Positions 35,187 to 47,269 of a DNA stretch of 64,000 nucleotides are shown here, one piece after another (the first letter of the stretch is position 1; every line of letters starts with the position of its first letter). The notes beneath the pieces were generated by a model. The model was not told the origin of the DNA. It did no database searches and saw nothing but the letters and a program-made list of their open reading frames with translations. The stretch covers positions 5,485,001-5,549,000 of the forward strand of contig JAQISU010000097.1 of assembly GCA_029339505.1 (NCBI GenBank), read 5' to 3'. This stretch comes from Unio delphinus (taxonomy: Eukaryota > Mollusca > Bivalvia > Unionida > Unionidae). Position numbers and translations under genes: made by a program.

Positions 35187-35342
35187 CAATTGACTGGCTA
35201 CCAGATTTGGTAAATTGATGCTGTATTTTAGCACGAATCTGTCTATCTTGAAGAACCAAACTGTCTTTCTGGTGACTGCTTCCCTCTTCTTCAAAATGCC
35301 AATAAACTTCAACAACGTGACCAGTCTGAGATGTTCCTGGAT
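35187..35342 (-). CDS. Internal exon, second half of a PKD-like domain
   Basis: This 156-bp minus-strand exon is bounded by a strong acceptor (TGTTATTTTTTTCAG) and a donor (CAATTG then GTAAGTG). It starts with two bases of a codon and ends with one, so both ends are phase 1. The translation begins PGTSQTGHVVEVYWHFEEEG and ends RAKIQHQFTKSGSQSIG. The pattern of hydrophobic residues, Trp-x-Phe plus acidic-Gly, then His-x-Phe and Gly fits strands B to F of a PKD/Ig-like domain, typical of extracellular or luminal proteins. Its first codon joins in frame to the exon at 61442-61617. The gene identity is unknown. The next downstream exon was not found in the window. Confidence 0.6.
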
Positions 35343-35632
35343 CTGAAAAAAATAACAAATGACTACTAAATTCAGTATTTATGTTAGACTGCTTAATGTA
35401 TGGGAGGGGGAAATGAAGCAAATAAATCCCAATAAACCCTCACAAGTTAGGACAGGATTAGATTAATAGCTTGATGATGAGAAAGAACCCTTTAAGTGGC
35501 CATTTTTCAAGCACAATTTCTTGTCTCCAAGGAAACCCAATGACACCATGAAGGAAATCAAATGTTATGTACCAATACATGCAAAATAAAATGATATACT
35601 GTAATGAAATATCTCTGTGCATGACATGCACT

Positions 35633-35932
35633 CAACCACATATTGCCATGGTAATTACGTTTCTATTTACTATCAACAGCATATTAAAATAAGCAATTAA
35701 GAACATGACCTGCTGAACATTAATTGCCATTAGATCTGGAATCAAGATCATAAAACTGAGTTTGAGGTTGTCATTGTCATTCAGTCTAACAGGATGTAAA
35801 GTTCTTTGTGACAAAAACAAAATCTCAAGTTCAACTGGTCTGCTTCTATGCTGTACATGAATTATACATGGACCAATATGGTACGAGGATGCCACTTCTG
35901 CCTCATAGCCTGTTTTGGAAATCAACGACACT
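35633..35932 (-). CDS. Possible additional exon (low confidence)
   Basis: A 100-codon minus-strand open frame reads ISKTGYEAEVASSYHIGPCI, then HVQHRSRPVELEILFLSQRT and NDNDNLKLSFMILIPDL. It looks protein-like. Two upstream AG sites (before TGTCG and before GCTATG) give the phase needed after the exon at 61442-61617, and a weak donor (TGTG then GTTGAG) gives the phase needed before 35342. However, the acceptors have poor pyrimidine tracts and the exon would interrupt the PKD-like domain. It could be an alternative exon, an exon of another gene, or chance. Confidence 0.25.
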
Positions 35933-35934
35933 AT

Positions 35935-36364
35935 AGTGTAATGTCAGTAATCCTGATGTAATTGACAGTGGCCTTCCACTAATCTGGATATTCGATAAAC
36001 ATCAGTACTGAATTCTGGCATAACAATAAATAATCCAGAAATAAATAAATAATCCAGAGACAATAAATAATCCAGAAAAATCCATTTCTGCCTTTAGCAT
36101 GTATACACACATATTTAATGGCACAACAACACAATGCTGGTTATATAATGCAGAGTAAGTATAGGTATTCCCCCCCAAAAAACAGAAAACAAAATTAAAC
36201 ACCAAAAAGGGTAAAACAAAAAAATACAAAATCAGCATTTTTCATATAAACTACACACCCGACAAAAGTCAAACCACTTTTTCTGCTGGATCATCATCAC
36301 AGGGCACATCCCTAGGCATGATGGTTGTCTCTATTAGTCTTTATAGAATAAAGCAGTACTTTTA
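35935..36364. other. No feature recognised
   Basis: A short repeat of AATAAATAATCCAGA lies at about 36025-36080. Otherwise nothing is supported. Confidence 0.5.
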
Positions 36365-36456
36365 ATACAAATCAATCTTTTGTATTTGTTTTATGTTGAT
36401 TTTAAAGACACTTTTTACACATGACTGGCTATATCCTGCCAAGGAAATGGGAGCTA
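36365..36456 (-). mobile_element. SINE family C body, left of the nested pogo element
   Basis: Reading the minus strand away from the transposon gives GCTCCCATTTCCTTGGCAGG, continuing the SINE body that stops at AAAGCACTTA on the other side. It corresponds to AGGTCCATTTTCTCTCC in the family C copy at 34500-34690. It ends in an A-rich stretch. Confidence 0.55.
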
Positions 36457-36907
36457 CCGTATTTTCCGGGGTATAAGTCGCTACTTTTTTTCGTTTTTTT
36501 TCTTTCAAATGACGTGTGCGACTTATATGCAGGAGCGACTTATACGATAAATAAATTTTTATAACGACCGATATGACTGATGCACAGTGATGCTGTGTTA
36601 TAGCGAATGCATCTACGGTATACCCGCAAGCCAATTGCTCGAAACTTACATACACGTAAGTATTAGACTACAAGAATATCAAATTAAATAATCAAATATT
36701 ATTTAGTTATAATATATATGTGTTAAAATTTGTTGTTATTAATTAAAAAAAATATTGAAATTATGATTGCGATTGTTTTCCTTTTATTATTCACCACGTG
36801 CTTCAATCAAAGTGTTGGTCAGATGCCGCTACAATATATGTATTTAAATGTACCGGTAGCGCTTCATAATTTACTTCAATAGTTTATAAAAAAAGCTCTG
36901 GATTAAC

Positions 36908-37540
36908 CCGAGACTGGCTTCATTGAGAGAACTCCAAAGTAATTAATAAAAATAACTGGAAGGCTGGCGAACAATTTCAGTTGTCGTATAAAATGCCTTT
37001 GAAGTTCGCTCTGGGTGTGGAATTGACCGGAATACCGAGACTGGCTTCATTGAGAGAACTTCAAAGTAATTAATAAAAAAAAACTGGAAGACTGGCGGAC
37101 AACTTCAATTGTTTTATAAAGTGCCTTTGAAGTTTGCTCGGGTTGTGGAAATTGACCGGAATACCGAGACTGGCTTCATTGAGAGAACTTCAAAGTAATT
37201 AATAAAAAAAACTGGAAGGCTGGCGGACAACTTCAATTGTTTTATTAAGTGCCTTTGAAGTTTGCTCGGGTTGTGGAAATTGACCGGAATACCGAGACTG
37301 GCTTCATTGAGAGAACTTCAAAGTAATTAATAAAAAAAACTGGAAGGCTGGCGGACAACTTCAATTGTTTTATAAAGTGCCTTTGAAGTTTGCTCGGGTT
37401 GTGGAAATTGACCGGAATACCGAGACTGGCTTCATTGAGAGAACTTCAAAGTAATTAATAAAAAAAAACTGGAAGGCTGGCGAACAACTTCATTTGTTTT
37501 ATAAAGTGCCTTTGAAGTTCGCTCGGGTTGTAGAATTGAC
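36908..37540 (+). repeat. 128-bp array of 5 copies inside the pogo element
   Basis: Units begin near GAGACTGGCTTCATTGAGAG (about 36908, 37037, 37166, 37294 and 37422) and end with GTTGTGGAAATTGACCGGAA. The last unit ends directly at the TATA box, so the array sits in the promoter-proximal region. Confidence 0.93.
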
Positions 37541-37543
37541 CGG

Positions 37544-37551
37544 TATATAAA
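37544..37551 (+). promoter_or_regulatory. TATA box of the truncated transposase
   Basis: TATATAAA lies 109 bases upstream of the ATG at 37653, directly after ATTGACCGG. Preceding array units carry GACCGGAATACC at the same position, so the intact box is unique to the last unit. Confidence 0.55.
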
Positions 37552-37652
37552 TACGGACCGTTCATACCATGGAGCATTAAAAAAAGATAGTTTCACAATA
37601 ACGTTGTATGATTTAAAATTGTTATGTTAGCGTAAGTCAATACAGTTTAATC

Positions 37653-37763
37653 ATGGCACCAACAACTACCACGCGAAAAAGTTATGATGCAGAATTTAAG
37701 TTAAACGTCGTAGCATTTACGAAAGAAAACGGAAATCGTGCAGTGGCGCTATTATTTACTTAA
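37653..37763 (+). pseudogene. pogo-type transposase N-terminus, truncated after 36 codons
   Basis: The frame reads MAPTTTTRKSYDAEFKLNVV and then AFTKENGNRAVALLF before a stop. The SYDAEFKL...A.ENGNRA pattern is the start of the Brinker-type helix-turn-helix found at the N-terminus of many pogo-family transposases. The second HTH helix and the whole DDE domain are missing, so no activity is expected. The ATG matches the expected family start. Confidence 0.75.
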
Positions 37764-38012
37764 TAAACATTATTTATAAATCTTATTTGCTTATATTTCT
37801 ATTTTTAAAATTTCAAACAAGAATATACTTACACGTTGTTGGAATTACTAAGTCGTATGCAATGGCCGGCAGTATCAAAACCGTGATTACGGTAAGTGCG
37901 CAGGAGCGACTTATACGCAGGAGCGACTTATCTGTTGAATTTTCCAAAATTATCTGGATTTCCCCCTCCCGCGACTTATACCCCGGAGCGACTTATAGGG
38001 CGGAAAATACGG

Positions 38013-38125
38013 TAAGTGCTTTTTTCAAAGGACACACTGAAGCAGCTGACATGGGCTGAAATCAAACCCATAACTCTTGGATTACAAGTCTGTTGTTTAA
38101 AAAGTTGACCTACTGTAACTCTCTG
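38013..38125 (-). mobile_element. SINE family C head, right of the nested pogo element
   Basis: The minus strand contains a tRNA-like head (ACAGACTTGTAATCCAAGAG, then TTATGGGTTTGATTTCAGCC, the latter with a B box) and a body ending TTGAAAAAAGCACTTA at the transposon. The body resumes at 36454. Confidence 0.6.
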
Positions 38126-38289
38126 GACATTTACCTGTTGCAAGTTTGCCTGTCGATTAAAATATATAATGTATAGTCATTAATATCAAAGATTGACCGC
38201 TGCACTTCCAACTGCACTGGCCAAAAATAGATATCTGTGTAGGTTAACATGAATATATCATGGAAACATTTATGTACAAATACTTAACC

Positions 38290-39310
38290 TTCATTAGTAA
38301 CATGTAAAATGTAGGTCACAGTGGGCTCTGGTTGTAATGATGTAGTACTAAGAGATATATCCAATTATCAAGTTTTAAATTCGAACATAAACAGCACCCA
38401 ATAAATTTTAAACATAAGATTTCAATAAAATCACACACATATTAAATATAGGTCACAGAGACATCTTTTGCATAGGACTTGTTAAGATCAATCCATCTGC
38501 TACACACATAGGTCACAGAGACATCTTTTGCATAGGACTTGTCAAAATCAATCCATCTGCTACAAACAGATTAAATATAGGTCACACAGACATCTTTTGC
38601 AAGATCAATCCATCTGCTACACTTTATGATTTACTATGTATATAGAAAAAAAACTCATGAGAAAGTGTAAAACTTTACACAGGTCAGGAGCAAAATGGCA
38701 GACAGGTCATGAAGAGCTTTTTTTTAGTTATAAGAGTGTATATATTTGTCATGATCCATTTCCTGATTCTAGCATAAACAAATACTAAATATAACCCAAA
38801 TCAGCAAAGGATAAAATGTGAATAACCTTCTTCTGCAATAAGGTGTGCCCATCAAGATGCATCCCTGACCCCTTTACCAATTTGCATCCTTACAAAAAGA
38901 ACACACACACGCACACACACACACATTCAATGATTCTAGTATGAACAGTTGAAACACATTTAATAAACTGTGAAGTGTGAAATAGAATTCAACATGACTA
39001 ACTTGTATATATAGTAACTTATGAAGATGCACCAAGTGTCATGATTCTAGGTATCATATGATCATGAGACAACTGCAAACAACTCGGTCTAAATATAAAA
39101 TATAGGTCACAGTGATTTTGCTTTCAGGTACAGGTGTTATACTAACAGAGCGGCACACCATCATTTAATTCAATGATTCCAGCCTAAATAGAACTTGATA
39201 AATATATTTAATATCAGTCACAGAGACTTACCAAACAAATCAGACACGAGCTAAATGCAATGCTTAACCTAATTAAAATATGAAATATAGGTCACAGTGA
39301 CCTGTTACAG
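38290..39310. repeat. Decayed repeats with TAGGTCACAG motif, one perfect ERE palindrome
   Basis: AATATAGGTCACAG-type blocks recur at about 38322, 38449, 38509, 38578, 39105 and 39287. 38449-38625 contains a local triplication with CATCTTTTGCATAGGACTTG. At 39289-39303 the block is AGGTCACAGTGACCT, a perfect estrogen-response-element palindrome. Function is not shown by sequence alone. Confidence 0.6.
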
Positions 39311-39416
39311 TAAGGGTATTGTACTAACAGAGATATATACAATCATCTAGTCTGATAAATTCATCAATAAACAAAGCTTGATAAAATTAACTTAATCATA
39401 GCAAGTAACCAAACTC

Positions 39417-39419
<3 letters not shown>

Positions 39420-39477
<58 letters not shown>

Positions 39478-39505
39478 CAACAACAACAACAATAATAATA
39501 ATAAT

Positions 39506-39576
<71 letters not shown>

Positions 39577-39640
39577 AGAAGGTGACTCGTTAGTCAAGGA
39601 CTATTCTCCCTTGAGACCCTCTTAAGGAGAGTATAACAAT
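39420..39640 (-). mobile_element. LINE 3' end, severely 5'-truncated, with a long TAA/CAA tail
   Basis: A (TAA)n/(CAA)n tract of about 155 bases adjoins AGAAGGTGACTCGTTAGTCA and CTCCCTTGAGACCCTC. The same arrangement, with AGAAGGTAACTCATTAGTTA, occurs at 59341-59470 at the 3' end of a recognisable LINE. The 77-codon poly-leucine minus-strand frame is an artefact of the tract. Confidence 0.7.
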
Positions 39641-40979
<1,339 letters not shown>

Positions 40980-41567
40980 TCAGAATATTGTACAGTATTG
41001 GTAAATGTACTTTACCTACTCTAATAAGAATATTGTACAGTATTGGTAAATGTACTTTACCTATTCTAATAAGAATATTGTACAGTATTGGTAAATGTAC
41101 TTTACGTATTCAAATAAGAATATTGTACAGTATTGGTAAATGTACTTTACGTATTCAAATAAGAATATTGTACAGTATTGGTAAATGTACTTTACCTATT
41201 CTAATAAGAATATTGTACAGTATTGGTAAATGTACTTTACCTATTCTAATAAGAATATTGTACAGTATTGGTAAATGTATTTTACCTATTCTAATAAGAA
41301 TATTGTACAGTATTGGTAAATGTACTTTACCTATTCAAATAAGAATATTGTACAGTATTGGTAAATGTACTTTACCTATTCTAATAAGAATATTGTACAG
41401 TATTAGTAAATGTATTTTACCTATTCTAATAAGAATATTGTACAGTATTGGTAAATGTATTTTACCTATTCTAATAAGAATATTGTACAGTATTGGTAAA
41501 TGTACTTTACCTATTCTAATAAGAATATTGTACAGTATTGGTAAATGTACTTTACCTATTCTAAAAA
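40980..41567. repeat. 45-bp minisatellite, 13 copies
   Basis: The unit contains AAGAATATTGTACAGTATTG and TTTACCTATTCTAAT. Because 45 is a multiple of three, a 225-codon plus-strand frame with a 15-residue period appears. It has no independent support. Confidence 0.96.
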
Positions 41568-41583
41568 GAGCCGAGTTTACTTT

Positions 41584-41825
41584 AGACAAATTCAGGCAGA
41601 TTTTTCAAGCACATGGGAGCATCTAAACATGATCATGTACAATTTCTAGCAAGCACAGTATCTAAAGAAATTTCAGCCATAATACATGAAAGTAACATAG
41701 ATGTATGCCAACAATGTCTCAAGTACACATGTAAAGAATCTGACCTTACACTTGTCATGCTCTCTAAAGTAAATAATATCTGTAGTACACCCCTCACTGG
41801 ATCGGAGAAATTATTGAAATGAATA
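41584..41825 (+). CDS. Possible exon or gene fragment, unrecognised
   Basis: After an acceptor-like GAGTTTACTTTAG the plus strand is open: NSGRFFKHMGASKHDHVQFL, then STVSKEISAIIHESNIDVCQ, to a stop after SEKLLK. A possible donor (CTAAA then GTAAAT) lies near 41769. The composition is protein-like and non-repetitive, but the frame is short and I recognise no family. Chance is quite possible. Confidence 0.2.
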
Positions 41826-42409
41826 CAGAAAATTATATGCACAAGCTTTCTCAAATTCTAATGTGAAAAAAAAAAAACAGATTTAAACACAATGGCTTTT
41901 GTTGCATTTAAGAATGCAAAAAGAAAAGAGCTAAGGATTCATGTAAAACTGCCAATACAAAGTTTGGTATCCTGTAAATGAAAAACATTTTCCATCATAA
42001 TTAGGTCACTCCAAGGGTAAGCCACTCTACTTACTGAAAGAATAAGGCTGTTTCTTTTTAACTGCCAAGCACTGAAACCATCTGATATTCCTGACAAGAT
42101 GGATGGCAAACAATAATCCATCCCATAAGCTGTTTGCCTACGACCAGCAATGCCAATATTATTCTAACACTTTATGCTGACATTTACCAGAGAATAGAAA
42201 AATATATAAATACAATGAAATATGGCAACAAGTTTATAATAATCTTCCTTTGTCAAGACAAATTTTATTTTAACTTGCTGTGATTTCACCATTTTTATGA
42301 GGGTACATAGTTGTGTGAGATAGCAAAGTTTTGTGGGGTACTGATTGATGTGGGTTATTAAGTTTTGTGGGATTCTGATAAGTGGATCATTTGGTAGCTA
42401 CAAACCATG
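41826..42409. other. No feature recognised
   Basis: AT-rich spacer. CCATCCCATAAGCTGTTTGC at about 42120 resembles a block at 29165-29200. Confidence 0.45.
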
Positions 42410-43440
42410 AATTTCAAGACCCAAAAGGGCAATGAAAACTTCTATAAATGGGTCTTTCTCCCATCCCATATGACAATAATACTTTTTTTGTGAAAATAAA
42501 AAGGGCTCTCTCTAATCCCAACTGATAATAACACTTCTGTGGAAATAAAAGGTCCTCTCTCCAATCCCAACAGGGCAATGAAATTATACTTTTGTGGAAA
42601 TAAAAAGGCATCTCTCCAATCCCAAAGGACATTAATACTTTAGTACTTTTTGACGGAAATAAGACAGCCTCTCTCCTCTCAAACCATAATACTTCCAGGG
42701 AAATAAAAGGGCCCATATCCAATCCCAAAAGGGCAATGATACTTCTGCGCCAATCTCCAATCTAAAAAAAACAATGATACTACTGCAGAAAAGGGATTCT
42801 CTTCAGTCTCAAAAGACCACTGTACTTTGATGGAATAAAGGCCTTTCTCCAATGTAAAAAAACACTGTACTTCATTGCAAAAAAAGGCCTTTCTCTCAAA
42901 TCTCAAAAGAACACTGTACTTTGATGGAAAAAAAGGGATTCTCTCCAGTCTTAAAAGACCACTGTATTTTGATGGAAAAAGGGCCTCTCTCCAATATAAA
43001 AAAACCACTGTACGTCGATGGAAAAAAGAGATTCTCTCCAATCTCAAAAGAACACTGAACTTTGGTGGGAAAAAAATGGATTCTTTCCAATCTCAAAAGA
43101 CCACTGTACTTTGGTGGAAAAAAATCCTATCTCCAATCTAAAAAAGCCAATATACTTCAATGGAAAAATGGGGATTCTCTCCTATCTCAAAAGGGCAATG
43201 ATATTTCTGTGAAAATAAAAGACTCTCTCCAATCATAAAGTTCTATGGAAATAAAAGGGCACCTCCCCAATCCCAAAAGGACAATGATACTTCTTAGGAA
43301 TAAAATGAATTCTCTCCAATCCCTTAAAAAACAATGATATGTATACTTATACGAAAATGAAAAAACCTCTGTCCAGTCCTAAATGACAATGACACTACTG
43401 TGGAAATAAAAGGGCCTCTTTCCAATCCACAATTTAAGAA
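42410..43440. repeat. Diverged minisatellite of about 44 bp, around 22 copies
   Basis: Units contain TCTCTCCAATCTCAAAAG and a CACTGTACTTTGATGGAAA-like block, with variable unit length. Several open frames on both strands are shadows of this array. Confidence 0.9.
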
Positions 43441-44920
43441 TGGAAAGAAATGAATTTTTCTGTCGAATCATAACATCAATACCAACAGAAGTACATATAA
43501 ATATATTTACATTATCTTGTCTCTAAGTGTAATTTACAGACTTTTCAAAATGGAGGTCCAATTAAGCAAGCTTCTCTTTAAGAAAATGAGTCCAATCAAC
43601 AGAAATCAAAGTAGGAATCAGCTAAGGAAATGAAACCAGAGTTCCTGGAAGCAGCTAGAAGTACCTAAATATAATAAGAGCTGTGAATGCCTTGTTCAAG
43701 ACATGCCAATTTATTCTCATAACACCAGTGTTTACATCATCATACCATTTTCTCAACAGAATAAAGCTAGGGATACAACCAAATTTTGGAAGGGTAATTT
43801 TTATTTAAAAAAGTCAATACTTTAAGAATGGAGGTAAATATACATGTCAGTGTACTCAAGCTATCCATTATTAAGAAAAAAAAGTCTTACTGGCAGGTTC
43901 CATGACTACACCAGCCTTATAAAAGGGATCACTTTATACTGAGATTTCTTTATAGTGAGGGGAACAATTTACTGAAGTAGAACAGTTAGGCAAATTTATA
44001 ATTTTTTTCTGGAGACCAAAGATTTAATGACTCTGAAAGCCCCCGACTTAATTTAACCCCTTTGTCCCAACCTACTGACGTGTATACCAGTATCTTTTTT
44101 ATTTTAAACTGGCATATTAAGGTTTTCATAAAATACCTTGATAATGAAAGATTATTAATATATTTACTGTGAACATTTAATAAAACTGGAATAGAAAATG
44201 GCAATCTTACAAAGAACTTAACGTAAATTCTATCTTATAATACATTATTACAATTAGCCTAATTAGCTGGCAATGTAATTAGTTTGAAGTCTATTGAAAA
44301 CTTTCCCATGTGATAGCAGATTGACAATTACATGTTAGCCAAAGGTCAGCAGGTCAATTTGGAAGCAGCCTAATCAGGAAGCCTAACTACAATAATCTGC
44401 CAGCATATTCTGAGAAATGACTGACACCTGAAAATTATGGTCTCTGACAGCCTTAAGGGTTTCAAGACACTAAAAAATCCTGGTATTTATTGTTTTGGAA
44501 GTAAAATCAAGAGCTATACATCAAATTAATCCTGATTTATCATCTAATCCTGGTCTTCCAATGCATAAAAGACACAGACTGAATCTAATTTAATCCGTAA
44601 CCCTAACAATGTATGGCCTCACCAAGACAATCTTTGTATTTAATCATTAAGACAAGGACTTTATGGTTTGATTTTGGTATGCACTCTGAGGGAACCCAGG
44701 GGACAATCTCCTACCCCAAACTGCCATCATTCCAGATTGTGAGCATACCCCTAAATATAACAAATCCTCATATCTTCTTCATGACTATAGGTGGTCAGAG
44801 TTAGATACAGCTTAAATAAAGTGCAATAATGACACAAGTAGGCTTTATTTAGTTGCCATGGCAGTGTGAGTAGATTGCCTTGCCCCAAGGACACAAAAAC
44901 AGCAATTAGCATGGATATAA
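43441..44920. other. No gene supported
   Basis: On the minus strand near 43886 CCTGCCA followed by GTAAGAC resembles a donor after an exon-like stretch, but no acceptor gives a compatible phase. Nothing else is recognised. Confidence 0.45.
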
Positions 44921-45098
44921 CATGGGGTCGGCAAACTATTTTACGTAGTGTGCCACTTTTTACTGGATTAATTAAAAAAATGAACAAGCATGTACCACCA
45001 GGAAGAGAGTAGCACTGTTAAAATTAAGATATTTTTGGCTGCCTTTCACGTGTTACACAAAACCTGTTGACATGCATGCCATGGATTGCCAACCCCTG
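44921..45098. mobile_element. hAT-type MITE, 178 bp
   Basis: The left end CATGGGGTCGGCAAACT and right end ATTGCCAACCCCTG are imperfect inverted repeats of the CAGGGGTCGGCAA type typical of hAT elements. The 8-bp flanks GGATATAA and GGCTAAAC match only partly, consistent with age. It has no coding capacity. Confidence 0.55.
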
Positions 45099-45099
45099 G

Positions 45100-45180
45100 G
45101 CTAAACAATGGGAGTAACTAAACCCTCACCCTTTCAGTGACAACTTTGACAGGGTAACCACTGTACCACCATGGCTCCTG
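45100..45180 (-). mobile_element. tRNA-like SINE head fragment
   Basis: The minus strand reads GGTGGTACAGTGGTTACCCT, an A-box-bearing tRNA head, then a weak B-box region around GAGGGTTTAGTTACTCC. No body is recognised. Confidence 0.35.
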
Positions 45181-45800
45181 CCACTATTAGTCAACTCTTC
45201 CAACATTCTGATGGGAGTATCAGGCCCACATGAAACAAGAGGCACAGTTGGCCCTGGTAATGCTAACATGACCTAATAGTTACCCATTTCACTAATTCAC
45301 AACCTAGGAATCTTCAACTCATTAATATACATCATCTGGATCATTATAAAATTGTTCAAGAGCTTGATGATATATGCATATATTCCAAGTCTGATCAAAT
45401 TTTGATGAGAACCACAACCTCCAGTGTGGTAACAAATTAAGCCTATCTAATACAAAATGATCTTTTTCAAATTAACTGATTTTGCTCATTAATGAAACCA
45501 TCCAAGATATTGATGTTACAAGCCAACATTTCAAGTTTGATCAGAATCCAATCAGAAATGAAATTTCCAGTGTGATATGAAGCTCAGTCACTCAGATACA
45601 AGATGTCATAGTGAGCATGCACTGATCTCAATAATTCTCGAACTCAACTTTGATCTTAATGATCTATGCACATTCCAAGTTTAATCAAATTCAGATTAGA
45701 AATGTGACCTCTAGAGTGGTAACAAAATTAACCAATCTGATAAATGATGATATTATTCATATACATAGATCTCACATATTATCAAACACATTGGAGACCT
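45181..45800. repeat. Decayed long-unit repeats with GTGGTAACAAATTAA motif
   Basis: Two to four diverged copies of a unit of roughly 150-170 bp contain TCCAAGTTTAATCAAATT, GTGACCTCTAGAGTGGTAAC and an AATCTGATAAATGATG-like end. Confidence 0.5.
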
Positions 45801-45948
45801 TAATGATAAAATCATACATGCTGAGCTAAATCAAACTTTACTGTGTTTGTATTTATTCTGACACAGTAAAAATGGTCATGTGATCAGTCACTGGCTAGTC
45901 TAATAGGCAAAATCCATATTTTATTTTATATTACTGACTCGTGCTTAC

Positions 45949-45954
45949 CATTAT
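45949..45954 (-). CDS. Possible 6-nt microexon
   Basis: On the minus strand a strong acceptor (ATTTTATTTTACAG) is followed by ATAATG and then a strong donor (GTAAGCACG). Six bases with phase 1 on each side would add two residues between the exons at 61442-61617 and 35187-35342 without a stop. No direct support exists. Confidence 0.15.
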
Positions 45955-46700
45955 CTGTAAAATAAAATGTACCTTTATATGCATTTGGAGTCAACACTCA
46001 TTATGTTGAAGTCGCCATCTTGAAGCTTTTATAGCTTTTATGGATATTTTAAACTATATTTATCAATACTTCTGCTTCAAATAACAAGCCATTTTATGTC
46101 CTTCTATTTCTCTGCTTATTGCCATGAATTTACTACTTCAAACGTATCTTTCAAATCTGGTTGTCTGTTTAAATTTCAATTATGCAAATAAAAGTGTTCA
46201 CTCTGTTTTCTGGCTATATCCCAAGATAATTTGTTTTCATGCAAGTCATGTATGCATATGCTACCAGGCAAATGACCAAAAAAATATATCAATTTTCAAA
46301 ACTATTGGTTTTAGACTTTCAAAAAATATCAATTTTGTTAGGTGTTCATTTTAGACTATCAAAAACATCAATTTTAAAAGGTATTGGTTTAAGACTATCA
46401 TAAAAATATCAATTTTCAAAGGTAATGTGATCAAACTAAAAAAGTCAAATGTTTAAATAAAATTATGGAGGAAACATCTATGGTCTACATTATTTCTTAA
46501 AAATCAACATCCATGTTACGTCTACATATTTGCTATGTTGGTAAAACATGTTGCTTACGAACATGGTGACCAATAATACTACTTTCAAGTATGTGCATTG
46601 AGATCTATTTTTACAATTTTCCCATTTCTAATAAGATTTAGCTCATTTATTAAATTATTAAAATCCTGTGTACATAACTACTGTGTTATTTAAAGTATCT
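45955..46700. other. No feature recognised
   Basis: The block ATCAATTTTCAAA recurs a few times near 46285-46430. Confidence 0.45.
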
Positions 46701-47120
46701 CTCTCCAAATTATAACAATGTCATCTCAATGATAAAAAAGACCATCATGTGGGTCTAACATCACTCACCTGGCTTGCATAACAGATGACAATTGCTAAAA
46801 GGACTTGTGTTCTATTCTAAAATAGCAACCCATGTAACCTATATCCAAATTATAATAATGCCATCTCAATGATAAAAAAGACCATCATGTGGGTCTAACA
46901 TCACTCACCTGGCTTGCATAACAGATGACAATTGCTAAAAGGACTTGTGTTCTATTCTAAAATAGCAACCCATGTAACCTATATCCAAATTATAATAATG
47001 CCATCTCAATGATAAAAAAGACCATCATGTGGGTCTAACATCACTCACCTGGCTTGCATAACAGATGACAATTGCTAAGATGACTTGTGTTCTATTCTAA
47101 AATAGCAACCCATGAAAAGT
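46701..47120. repeat. 140-bp tandem repeat, 3 copies
   Basis: Units start near CCAAATTATAATAATGCCAT and contain GTGGGTCTAACATCACTCAC. The first copy is the most diverged. Confidence 0.96.
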
Positions 47121-47269
47121 ATCTCCCAAACTTTACATCATGTCATGTGAACATTTAAATCAATTGACTGAAAACTTCAGATAAATGAACAGTCTCTTGC
47201 TGATTATCCATGAACTTCATGATATCAACATATTTACAAATTATACCCAAAGTGGACAAGAAATAGTCT

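Larger units (their letters stand above)
36457..38012 (+). mobile_element. Non-autonomous pogo-type element, 1556 bp
   Basis: Terminal repeats CCGTATTTTCCG (36457-36468) and the inverse CGGAAAATACGG (38001-38012) are flanked by TA on both sides. Subterminal GCGACTTATA motifs recur in both orientations. Inside are a 128-bp array, a TATA box and the first 36 codons of a pogo/Brinker-type transposase, after which the coding region is lost. This is an internally deleted derivative needing a full-length relative in trans. It is inserted in a family C SINE. Confidence 0.88.

Noticed and set aside
37787..38059. 90-codon frame at the right end of the pogo element
   Set aside because: It lies across inverted-repeat motifs and does not continue the transposase.
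39190..39262. Minus-strand donor TTTG then GTAAGTCTC as an exon end
   Set aside because: The possible exons (19 or 37 bases) break the phase between known exons and lie in a repeat family.
39364..39597. Poly-leucine 77-codon frame
   Set aside because: It translates the TAA/CAA tail of a LINE fragment.
43886..43925. Exon-like block DPFYKAGVVMEPA with a donor
   Set aside because: A stop lies just upstream and no acceptor gives a phase compatible with the neighbouring exons.
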